NCBI GenBank assembly: GCA_022822365.1
Contig: JAJEBV010000001.1
Span: 145,741 to 209,740, forward strand
From: Thermoanaerobaculia bacterium
GTDB lineage: Bacteria > Acidobacteriota > Thermoanaerobaculia > Multivoradales > Multivoraceae
Direction: 5' to 3'
DNA length: 64,000 nucleotides
This document shows positions 57,621 through 64,000 of this stretch, piece after piece. Within the stretch, counting starts at the first letter, position 1. Each line of letters opens with the position of its first letter. The notes beneath the pieces are model-generated. The model had not been told where the DNA came from. It saw nothing but the letters and a program-made list of their open reading frames with translations, and did no database searches. The translations under genes were made by a program, and so were the position numbers.

Positions 57621-58701
57621 CCAGGAACCCTCCATCGAACCAGTCCCAGAGGAGGTAGACGATCGCCTGCACGCCCCGGTCCTCGTCGTCGTCGAGCGGG
57701 AAGCGAACGCCCGCGTTCAGCAGGACGTGCTGCCGCGTGTTCAGGCTCACCTGCACCTGCGGCACGAGGTCGACCTCGACGGACGCCCCCGAGGCCAGAC
57801 TGCGCTCGGCGAGGACCTCGAGCATCGGCGTCCACACGCGGCCGAACTCGCCCTCGCTCCACGTACGCCCGATCGTGGCCCGCAACTCCGCCGCGTCGGC
57901 GGCGTCGCCCTCGAGGCCGATCTCGCCGAGAGCCTGGAACTGGAGGAAGGCGTCGCCGGGCAGGAGATGCCCGTAGGCCGCGTACGGTTCGAACACGGTC
58001 ACGCGGTCATCAGAGCCGTCGGCGCGCTCCTCCCGCACCAGCACCGCCTCGGCGCCCAGGCTGAAGATCGAGCCGCGGTTCAGGTCGTGGTAGACCGTGT
58101 GCTTCCAGCCAAGCGCCAGGTCGCCGAGGTCGAAGCCGCTACCCGCGCCGCCGCCGCCGTGTTCGACCGGCACCGCGACCTCGAGCATCCCCCGCGGGCC
58201 GAAGCGCTTCTCGTACAGGAACTCGGTTTCCGTGCCGCCGCCGTCCGTGTCCCCGAGCACGGTCACGACGATCTCGTCCTCCGGGTACGCCTTCTCGGTG
58301 AACAGCGGCCGCGGCAGGTTGAACTCTCCCCGAGGCCAGGCGTCGTTGACGCAGAACGTCCGCACGTGGCGGAGGATCGCGTAGATCTCCGCTTCGCCCA
58401 GCCTGGCGCCGAACGCCGGCATCATCCGGTCGAACGCCCGCACCGGTCCGCCCTCGTGAATCACCGCGTACCAGTCGGGGTCCGGCTCCCGCGAGGCGAA
58501 CGAGCAGTCGGTGAAGTCGGGCAGCGGCGTCTCGAAACCGACCTCCCGTTGCGGCCGACCCCGGCCGTCGTCGCCGTGGCAGGCGGAGCAGGCGCGGGTG
58601 TAGAGCTCGGCGTCGTTCGCCGGTTGAGCCAGGGCAGGCACCGGCAAGAGCGCGGCCCAAAGGAGCCAGGACCATCCAAGGGCGCCGAAAGACCGTCTCA
58701 T
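57610..58701 (-). CDS. Monoheme cytochrome c fused to an outer-membrane beta-barrel
   Basis: 363 aa from ATG 58701. Signal peptide about 1-25 (LLPVPALAQ), then a cytochrome c domain (CSACH, residues 38-42; Met ligand likely in RMMPAFGARLGEAEIYAIL). From about residue 130 on, alternating amphipathic strands (EIVVTVLGDTDGGGTETEFL, LGDLALGWKHTVYHDLN, VEVDLVPQVQVSLNTRQHVL) ending in aromatic FDGGFLDGW suggest a beta-barrel. A heme domain linked to a barrel could form a porin-cytochrome conduit. The pentaheme gene follows with an 11-nt overlap. Confidence 0.8.
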   Translation of the reverse strand: MRRSFGALGWSWLLWAALLPVPALAQPANDAELYTRACSACHGDDGRGRPQREVGFETPLPDFTDCSFASREPDPDWYAVIHEGGPVRAFDRMMPAFGARLGEAEIYAILRHVRTFCVNDAWPRGEFNLPRPLFTEKAYPEDEIVVTVLGDTDGGGTETEFLYEKRFGPRGMLEVAVPVEHGGGGAGSGFDLGDLALGWKHTVYHDLNRGSIFSLGAEAVLVREERADGSDDRVTVFEPYAAYGHLLPGDAFLQFQALGEIGLEGDAADAAELRATIGRTWSEGEFGRVWTPMLEVLAERSLASGASVEVDLVPQVQVSLNTRQHVLLNAGVRFPLDDDEDRGVQAIVYLLWDWFDGGFLDGW

Positions 58702-58713
58702 CGAGGTTCAGCG

Positions 58714-58968
58714 TCAACCAGCACTGAAGCGCTCGGCCCGCAGCCGCCGGACATGAGCTTCGACATCGACCATGTCGGCGCGGTCCTTCCACATGCCGAA
58801 CGCTGGCGACGAGGACCTCTCCTCCGGCGCCGAGCCGGAGTCCTCTTCGAGGCCTACGAGCCTTGCCCTGGGCCGGCCGCGGCAGGTGACGGTCACCTTT
58901 TCTCCACGCTCCACGCACCTGAGGATCTCCCCTAGCCGAGTCCGCAGGCCCTTCGCAGTGATCTCCAT
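58714..58968 (-). CDS. Phd/YefM-family antitoxin, no toxin beside it
   Basis: 84 aa. N-terminal MEITAKGLRTRLGEILRCVE and EKVTVTCRGRPRARLVGLE match the Phd/YefM DNA-binding fold; the C-terminus (VDVEAHVRRLRAERF) resembles the toxin-binding tail. No VapC/Doc/RelE gene is adjacent: upstream is a repeat cluster, downstream the cytochrome gene. It may be an orphan or a transcriptional regulator of the cytochrome genes 12 bp downstream. Confidence 0.85.
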   Translation of the reverse strand: MEITAKGLRTRLGEILRCVERGEKVTVTCRGRPRARLVGLEEDSGSAPEERSSSPAFGMWKDRADMVDVEAHVRRLRAERFSAG

Positions 58969-59049
58969 CGTTTCTCCCCGGCCAAGGTGTCGACTTCAGA
59001 GCGTACACTCCGACTCCGATCAACGGAATCGTCTGCCTCGAAGAACAAG

Positions 59050-59116
59050 GTCGGCCTTCGGCCGGCAGTTCGAAGCCGCCTTCGGCGGCAGCGGGTCAGA
59101 GGACCCGCGCACCCAG
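59050..59116. repeat. Palindromic repeat copy next to the thiE stop
   Basis: GTCGGCCTTCGGCCGGC, then AAGCCGCCTTCGGCGGC, then AGCGGGTCAGAGGACCCGC and GCACCCAG. It ends five bases before the thiE stop codon (59122-59124), with its GCACCC edge facing the gene end, as at proS, the polymer-forming gene, accB and 63882. The rest of the 153-bp gap after the Phd start (58969-59049) shows no gene. Confidence 0.9.
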
Positions 59117-59121
59117 CGGGA

Positions 59122-59895
59122 TCAGGCGAGCGATTGCAGAAGGAGGCGGCAGGAGGCGGCGAGATCCGCCGAATCGAGGGCCGAGACGATGGCCACCGCG
59201 TCGGCGCCGGCTTCGATGACCCGCGGGGCGCGTTCCGCGTCGATGCCGCCGATGCCGATCAGGGGCTTCGAGGTGACCTGGCGCGCCTCGGCGACTCCGG
59301 CCAGCCCGACGACCGGGTCGGGGCGTTCCTTCGTCGTGGTCCCGAACACCGGGCCGACGGCGACCGCGTCGACCGCCGGGTCGGCCTCGGCCTCGGCGGC
59401 CTGCTCGCGGCTGTGGGTGGAGTAACCGATCGGGCAGTCGGGAGGAAGCGACAGCCGCGCCGCCGCGGGCGGCAGGTCGTCCTGGCCGAGATGGAGACCG
59501 ACGCGGAAACCGGCGCGCGGACCGCTCGCCGCCGTTAGCGCCGCCGCGATCGCCGCGTTGTCGTTGATCCACAGCAGCGGCGCGTCGCCTTCGCCGCCAG
59601 CGGACTGAGCCTCCTCGAATGTGCGTCCAACCGCCTCGGCCAGGCGCCACGCGGAGAGGTCCGGCACGCCCTTGGCGCGGAGCTGGATCCAGCGAACGCC
59701 ACAGTCCAGCAGGGTGCGAACCGTGCCGGTCACGGCCGTGGGTTCGGCGCCGAAGACGCCCGTATCGACTATCGCGTAGAGGCGGCTCGAAGGCGGGCGG
59801 AGCGGCCCCCCGGACCGGCCTGCGGCCGGATGCCGGCCGGAAGGCCGGCGCACCGGCACTTCGGCCGCGTTCGCAGGAACCCGACCCTCGCTCAC
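59122..59895 (-). CDS. thiE: Thiamine-phosphate synthase with repeat-derived N-terminal extension
   Basis: 257 aa if started at GTG 59895, which overlaps the accC stop (GTGA). The TIM-barrel core has YAIVDTG, WIQLRAKGV, GLHLGQDDLP, the pyrophosphate/HMP-loop GPVFGTTTKERPDPVVG, and IGIGGIDAERAP; length from the core start is about 214 aa, normal for ThiE. The ~40-residue extension is Arg/Pro/Gly-rich and residues ~13-30 come from a palindromic repeat, so it is probably disordered. A downstream start is possible but not visible. Confidence 0.87.
   Translation of the reverse strand: MSEGRVPANAAEVPVRRPSGRHPAAGRSGGPLRPPSSRLYAIVDTGVFGAEPTAVTGTVRTLLDCGVRWIQLRAKGVPDLSAWRLAEAVGRTFEEAQSAGGEGDAPLLWINDNAAIAAALTAASGPRAGFRVGLHLGQDDLPPAAARLSLPPDCPIGYSTHSREQAAEAEADPAVDAVAVGPVFGTTTKERPDPVVGLAGVAEARQVTSKPLIGIGGIDAERAPRVIEAGADAVAIVSALDSADLAASCRLLLQSLA
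59812..59862. repeat. Palindromic repeat inside the thiE 5' coding region
   Basis: CCGGCCTGCGGCCGG then GCCGGCCGGAAGGCCGGC and GCACCG, an inverted relative of the units at 14136-14159 and 51151-51174. In thiE it codes for VRRPSGRHPAAGRSGG. It could also form a hairpin in the mRNA near the thiE start. Confidence 0.82.
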
Positions 59896-61235
59896 TCCTC
59901 CTCCAGCCGACCGAGGAATCCGGTGTCCAGTTCGGCCTCCGCGAACGGCCGCGACTCGACGATCCTGCGCATCAGCGGCAGCGTGGTGCGGATGCCGTCG
60001 ACTTCGAACTCCCGGAGCGCCCGCGCCATTCGCGATGCCGCCTCGGCGCGGTCCTTGCCGCAGGCGACCACCTTGGCGAGCAGCGAGTCGTAGTGTGGCG
60101 GCATCTCGCCCCCTTCGACGCCGTGGCTGTCCACCCGGACGCCCGGGCCCGCGGGCGGCCGGAAGCGGCGCAGCGTGCCGGGCGATGGCGCGAAGGTGTC
60201 CGGGTCCTCCGCGTTGATCCGGCACTCGATTGCGTGGCCCGAGGTCTCGATGCCGTCCGGAAGCCCCAGGGGCTCGCCGGCCGCGGCGACGATCTGGAGC
60301 TTGACCAGGTCGACGCCGGTCACCGCCTCGGTGACCGGATGCTCGACCTGAATGCGGGTGTTCATCTCCAGGAAGTAGAAGCGGTCGCCATCGACCAGGA
60401 ACTCGACCGTTCCCGCGTTCGAGTAGCCGACCTGCCTGGCAAGGCGCAGCGCCGCCTCGGCCAGCGACCGGCGGAGCTCGGAGCCGATCGAGGGCGCCGG
60501 CGCTTCCTCAAGCAGCTTCTGGTGCCGGCGCTGAATCGAGCAGTCGCGTTCGCCGAACTGCAACGCGCGGCCGAAGGAATCGCCGAAGACCTGCACTTCG
60601 ATGTGGCGCGGCCGCTCGACCAGGCGTTCCAGCAGGAGCTCGCCGCTGCCAAAGGCGGCCTCGGCCTCGCTCGCGGCGGCGTCCAGGGCCGCTTCGAGAC
60701 CGGCCCGGTCCCGAACCGCCCTCATGCCGCGGCCGCCGCCTCCCGCCGCGGCCTTCAGCATCAGCGGGAAGCCCGTGCCTTCGGCCAGCGCCGCCGTCTC
60801 CTCGAGCGATGCCGGCACCGGCCCGCCCGGCAACACCGGCACCTCGGCCGCGATCGCGGCATCGCGCGCCCTCCGCTTGTCGCCCAGGGTGCGGATCGCG
60901 GAGGGCGACGGTCCGATCCAGGTCAGGCCGCAACGGCCGACGGCGTCGGCGAAATCCGCGTTCTCGGCCAGGAAGCCGTACCCCGGATGAACCGCCTCGG
61001 CGCCGGTGATGCTCGCCGCGGCGAGCAGGTTCTGCTGGTGCAGGTAGCTCGCCGCCGGCGCCGGCGGACCGACACAGACGGCCGCGTCGGCCAGGCGCAC
61101 ATGCAGCGATTCCCGATCGACGGTGCTGAACACCGCGACCGTTTCGATGCCGAGATCCCGGCAGGCGCGAATGACCCGGACCGCGATCTCGCCGCGGTTC
61201 GCGACCAGGACCTTCCGGAACGGCCGCGGGGTCAC
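59892..61235 (-). CDS. accC: Biotin carboxylase subunit AccC
   Basis: 447 aa from GTG 61235. ATP-grasp biotin carboxylase: KVLVANRGEIAVRVIRACR, HPGYGFLAENADFADAV, glycine-rich KAAAGGGGRGMRAV, and EMNTRIQVEHPVTEAVTGVD with the catalytic Glu/Asn/Arg. Length is normal (E. coli 449). It carboxylates biotin on AccB, encoded just upstream after a 157-bp repeat-filled gap. The stop overlaps thiE. Confidence 0.95.
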   Translation of the reverse strand: MTPRPFRKVLVANRGEIAVRVIRACRDLGIETVAVFSTVDRESLHVRLADAAVCVGPPAPAASYLHQQNLLAAASITGAEAVHPGYGFLAENADFADAVGRCGLTWIGPSPSAIRTLGDKRRARDAAIAAEVPVLPGGPVPASLEETAALAEGTGFPLMLKAAAGGGGRGMRAVRDRAGLEAALDAAASEAEAAFGSGELLLERLVERPRHIEVQVFGDSFGRALQFGERDCSIQRRHQKLLEEAPAPSIGSELRRSLAEAALRLARQVGYSNAGTVEFLVDGDRFYFLEMNTRIQVEHPVTEAVTGVDLVKLQIVAAAGEPLGLPDGIETSGHAIECRINAEDPDTFAPSPGTLRRFRPPAGPGVRVDSHGVEGGEMPPHYDSLLAKVVACGKDRAEAASRMARALREFEVDGIRTTLPLMRRIVESRPFAEAELDTGFLGRLEEE

Positions 61236-61392
61236 GGGGCTTCGTCCGCGCGAGGCGGGTCGGCCCAGGCTCGCCGCTTCGCGGCACTGCGCCTGATGCG
61301 GGTCGGCACCCGGGTGGCGCGCTTGCCGCGCCACCCGTGAACCAGTCCGTGCGCCCGCCTCGGGCGCGCGGATGGCAGACCCGCGCACCCAG
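61236..61392. repeat. Repeat cluster between accB and accC
   Basis: 157 bp without a gene. It includes CTCGCCGCTTCGCGGCA (near 61269), GGGTGGCGCG-CTTGC-CGCGCCACCC (61311-61335), GCGCCCGCCTCGGGCGCGC (61350-61368), and a GGCAGACCCGCGCACCCAG edge directly before the accB stop. The accBC transcript must cross it; the hairpins may tune the accB:accC ratio by partial termination or RNA stability (inference). Confidence 0.82.
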
Positions 61393-61855
<463 letters not shown>

Positions 61856-61869
<14 letters not shown>

Positions 61870-62077
61870 GGTCCGGCACCTCCCGGGCGCGGATTGTAGC
61901 CCGCGGCGGGAGCACTTTCAGACGCTCCAGCGCTTCGCGGGCCCGCCGGTTGGCCGGGTCGGCCGAGAGCACACGCTGGAAGATGGCGATTGCCTCCCTC
62001 CGGTGGCCCTGAGCCAGGTACAGCTCGCCGATCGTCACCGTCGGCTGCGGCGAGGTCGGGCGCTCCCCGGCGGCCAC
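61856..62077 (-). CDS. Short TPR protein
   Basis: 73 aa from GTG 62077. It contains one clear TPR (GELYLAQGHRREAIAIFQRV, then LSADPANRRAREALERL). No signal peptide. Wedged between an Ig/PKD lipoprotein gene (11 bp) and accB (14-nt overlap). It could be the 3' remnant of a longer TPR gene or a true small adaptor. Confidence 0.65.
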
Positions 62078-62088
62078 GGCCCCGCGGC

Positions 62089-63021
62089 CTACTGGCCCGT
62101 GACCTGGACGAACTTCGTCACCTCGTCGGACCCGAGCGAGTTGGTGGCCCGGAAGGTGACCGCGTAGGTGCCCGGCTCGTCGTAGGTGTGGGTCGGGTTC
62201 TGGCGCGTGCTCGTGTTGCCGTCGCCGAAGTTCCACAGCCAGCTCGTCGTGCGGCCGTCCGTCGTGTCCTCGAAGGCGACCAGCAGGTTGCGGGTGTTGA
62301 AGGTGAAATCCGCTCGCGGCAGCCGCTGAATCGCCACATTGACGTTCGTCGTGACGAGCTGGCCGGCGCCGCTGCCGACATCCACGCCGACCTCGAAGCT
62401 GTCCCCCGACACCGTGTCGAGATCGCCCGAGGTGACGACGAGCCGGTCCGACGCCGTGCCGTCCGCGCCGGTCGAGATCAGGGTCCCGCCCGAATCGAGC
62501 GTGCCGATCTCCGTCCGGAAGTTGATCTCCGCGTTCTCGAGCGGCTGGCCGCGGTCGTCGCGCACGATCGCCAGCAGATCCGCCTCGCCGCCGGTTTCGG
62601 GCACGCTGTTCGGCGTCACCTGCACGGTCACCGAAGCCGGCGACAGGCCGAGCTGCACGTCGATCGTCGCGGTCTCGGAGCCGCCTGTATTGGCCGACAC
62701 CGTGGCGACGCCGAACTGACCGTCGGCCTGGAGCATCGCCAGCGCTTCTCCGCGGTCGTCGACGCCGACACTGGGCGGAATCGTGCCGAGCGTCGTCGTG
62801 AGACGAATCAGGGTGCCGCGGCTGACCGGCGTTCCGTTCGGCCTGAGCGCGACGACCCGAATCTCCGCGCTCCCGTCCGAGGGAATGCGGTCCGGATTCG
62901 CACTGATCGTGATCAGCGTCCCCGACGGCGCCACCGGACTCGTCTTGTCGCACGCCGCGAAGGCCGCCAGCAACAGGCTGGCGGCGAGCACGGTAGCGAG
63001 GTTTCGGCGCCGGTTCTCCAT
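62089..63021 (-). CDS. Lipoprotein with bacterial Ig-like domains and a PKD domain
   Basis: 310 aa. Lipobox AFAAC with Cys24. Two Big-1-type Ig-like domains follow (ITISANPDRIPSDGSAEIRV, VTVQVTPNSVPETGGEADLL with DDRGQPLENAEI). The C-terminal ~90 residues form a PKD-like domain (FTFNTRNLLVAFEDTTDG, SWLWNFGDGNTSTRQNPTHT). Such proteins display at the surface for adhesion or matrix. The downstream neighbour in the 5' direction is a paralogue. Confidence 0.85.
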   Translation of the reverse strand: MENRRRNLATVLAASLLLAAFAACDKTSPVAPSGTLITISANPDRIPSDGSAEIRVVALRPNGTPVSRGTLIRLTTTLGTIPPSVGVDDRGEALAMLQADGQFGVATVSANTGGSETATIDVQLGLSPASVTVQVTPNSVPETGGEADLLAIVRDDRGQPLENAEINFRTEIGTLDSGGTLISTGADGTASDRLVVTSGDLDTVSGDSFEVGVDVGSGAGQLVTTNVNVAIQRLPRADFTFNTRNLLVAFEDTTDGRTTSWLWNFGDGNTSTRQNPTHTYDEPGTYAVTFRATNSLGSDEVTKFVQVTGQ

Positions 63022-63069
63022 CTCTCGAATCAGTATACGAACGCTGCCGGAAGAGCGTCTAGGAACCGG

Positions 63070-63741
63070 CTACTCGCCAGCACCCTGCGAGCCGAACACG
63101 CGGACCAGCCTAGTCACTTCGTCGGTTCCGACCGAGTTCCCGACCCGCAGCGTGACCGCGTAGTGACCGGGCTCCGCAAAGGTGTGGGCCGGGCTCTGGC
63201 GGGTGCTCGTCGTGCCGTCGCCGAAATCCCACTGTCTGCTTGTCACCTGACCTGCGGAAACATCCCTGAAGGCGACCAGCAGGCCGCCGGGGCTGTACTT
63301 GAAGGAAGCCTCCGGCTGTCGCTGGATGCGGACGGCGACATCCTCCGTCACCAGCTGTCTGCCGCCGGAGCCGACCGCCGCCGCCAACCAGAACCTGTTC
63401 TCCTCCACCGCGGCAAGTTCAGCGGCGGTCACGGTGAGCCGATCGGTGACGCCACCGTCAGGTCCGGTTGTTAGCAACCGTCCTCCGGAGCCGAGCGAGC
63501 CGGTCTGGGTGAGGAAGTTCAGCCTCGCGTTCTCGAGCGGCCGCCCGCGGTCATCGCGCACGAGTGCGAACAGCTCGACCTCCCCGCCGCCCTCCGGCAC
63601 GCTGCTCGGCGTCACCTGGACCGTCACCGATCCGGCCGCAGCTTCCGCGCCTTGAGCAAGAACCGGCGCCGCGGCAACGCCAAGCAGCACCGCACCGACA
63701 ATCGCCACCAGAACGAGGTGTATTCGACGAGTTCCAATCAT
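63070..63741 (-). CDS. Secreted Ig-like/PKD protein, paralogue of its neighbour
   Basis: 223 aa from ATG 63741 with GGAGGG upstream. A signal peptide (about 1-31, APVLAQG) precedes one Ig-like domain (VTVQVTPSSVPEGGGEVELF, DDRGRPLENARL) and a PKD domain (FKYSPGGLLVAFRDVSAG, SRQWDFGDGTTSTRQSPAHT). Compared with the 310-aa neighbour it lacks the first Ig domain and the lipobox, so it is a shorter tandem duplicate with a different anchor. The 48-bp spacer between them is AT-richer and may hold a promoter. Confidence 0.85.
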   Translation of the reverse strand: MIGTRRIHLVLVAIVGAVLLGVAAAPVLAQGAEAAAGSVTVQVTPSSVPEGGGEVELFALVRDDRGRPLENARLNFLTQTGSLGSGGRLLTTGPDGGVTDRLTVTAAELAAVEENRFWLAAAVGSGGRQLVTEDVAVRIQRQPEASFKYSPGGLLVAFRDVSAGQVTSRQWDFGDGTTSTRQSPAHTFAEPGHYAVTLRVGNSVGTDEVTRLVRVFGSQGAGE

Positions 63742-63881
63742 TCCGTTCCCTCCTTGATCTCGTTTCCGACCGTCAAGGATCTCTACGGAGCCCCACCGAC
63801 CCGCGTCTATCTCCTGACTCGCCAATACGGAGCCGGCCTCACGGCCGGCGCGTCTATCCGGCCGCCTCCGGCGGCAGCGGG
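63742..63881. repeat. Repeat-bearing gap
   Basis: 140 bp with no gene. The 63827-63881 part has AGCCGGCCTCACGGCCGGC and CGGCCGCCTCCGGCGGC, the start of a repeat copy whose palindrome supplies the stop of the next gene (63882-63884). The 63742-63826 part is ordinary sequence that should include the promoter of the Ig/PKD gene. Confidence 0.8.
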
Positions 63882-64000
63882 TCAGAAGACCCGCGCACCT
63901 GTACCTTTGCGGGGATGGGTTCTGGTCACGGTCTCGTAGCGATCGCCGTAGTCGTCGAAGCTGCGGTAGCTGTGGGAAACCGGTCCGCCGGTTTTCCAAG
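63882..64000 (-). CDS. 3' end of an unidentified gene (starts beyond the window)
   Basis: An open frame enters from the right edge and ends at TGA 63884-63882. The 38 visible residues include SYRSFDDYGDRYETVTRTHP and end GTGARVF. The last five residues and stop are encoded by a palindromic repeat, as in proS. The Tyr/Asp-rich sequence is not assignable. This frame rather than the longer one continuing into the Ig/PKD gene is chosen because the latter gives Arg/Pro/Leu-rich non-protein-like sequence. Confidence 0.6.
   Translation of the reverse strand, partial: WKTGGPVSHSYRSFDDYGDRYETVTRTHPRKGTGARVF

Noticed and set aside
61236..61392. Terminator that separates accB from accC into two operons
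   Set aside because: Hairpins exist but lack a U-tract and accC has no separate promoter that can be seen; left as a repeat cluster.

Overview
This window reads as chromosomal DNA of a high-G+C, Gram-negative bacterium. The envelope genes point that way: a PagL-like lipid A deacylase, a WaaE-like LPS-core glycosyltransferase, System I cytochrome c maturation, outer-membrane beta-barrels, and lipoprotein and Tat signals. Several traits would suit a free-living or host-associated member of the Acidobacteriota or a nearby phylum: GTG starts and 4-nt ATGA/GTGA overlaps everywhere, multiheme cytochromes, large Ig/PKD surface proteins, and an intergenic palindromic repeat in many copies. That placement is inference, since no rRNA gene lies in the window. 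Almost all DNA is coding and most genes are housekeeping.

Layout. 1-5.6 kb: glpX (partial) coupled to gcdH, a CPBP membrane protease, a CNT nucleoside transporter and hflKC. 5.7-12.3 kb: an XPD/DinG-type helicase with an N-terminal nuclease-like domain, coupled to a luxE-like acyl-protein synthetase, then a luxC-like acyl-CoA reductase, an AbrB-Doc toxin-antitoxin pair and a MauE/DoxX-like membrane protein. 12.4-21.5 kb: ABC-F, metH, VanZ-like, sat-cysC and an acyl-CoA carboxyltransferase. 21.6-28.8 kb: a tightly packed minus-strand operon running pagL-like, Trm112-like, ispA, tlyA, nadK, ribBA, gmd, Tat-amidase. 28.8-36.1 kb: a glycosyltransferase, ymdB, rny, a probable 6S RNA, zapA, a ZapB-like coiled coil, rplT, rpmI, thrS (infC is missing from its usual place) and two tRNA-Val genes. 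36.2-44.9 kb: ilvA, a CorC/HlyC protein, proS, a zinc-ribbon/TPR protein, a polymer-forming membrane protein, and an anti-sigma/ECF-sigma pair. 45-51.1 kb: a cytochrome c maturation operon, ccmABDEFGHI, with no ccmC. 51.2-58.9 kb is the most unusual part: aroK, a MetS-like microprotein, a predicted alpha/alpha-toroid protein, a lipoprotein/secreted fusion of a 127-residue Gly-Asp alternation to an aspartyl/asparaginyl beta-hydroxylase domain, a secreted protein, a pentaheme cytochrome and a cytochrome-c/beta-barrel fusion. 59-64 kb: thiE, accC, accB, a TPR mini-protein, two paralogous Ig/PKD surface proteins, and the 3' end of one more gene.

Two themes stand out. First, the (Gly-Asp)n-AspH fusion joins an enzyme family that hydroxylates Asp/Asn to what looks like an ideal Asp-rich substrate in the same chain. 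It is a good candidate for an undescribed self-modifying, calcium- or metal-binding surface protein. Second, a composite palindromic repeat lies at many gene ends. Its core is a GCCGCC-TTC-GGCGGC hairpin followed by the palindrome CGGGTC-AGAA-GACCCG and GCGCACCC. It supplies the stop codon and a C-terminal Gly-Ala-Arg-Val-Phe/Leu peptide to three genes, forms the extended N-terminus of thiE, and sits in frame inside ispA.
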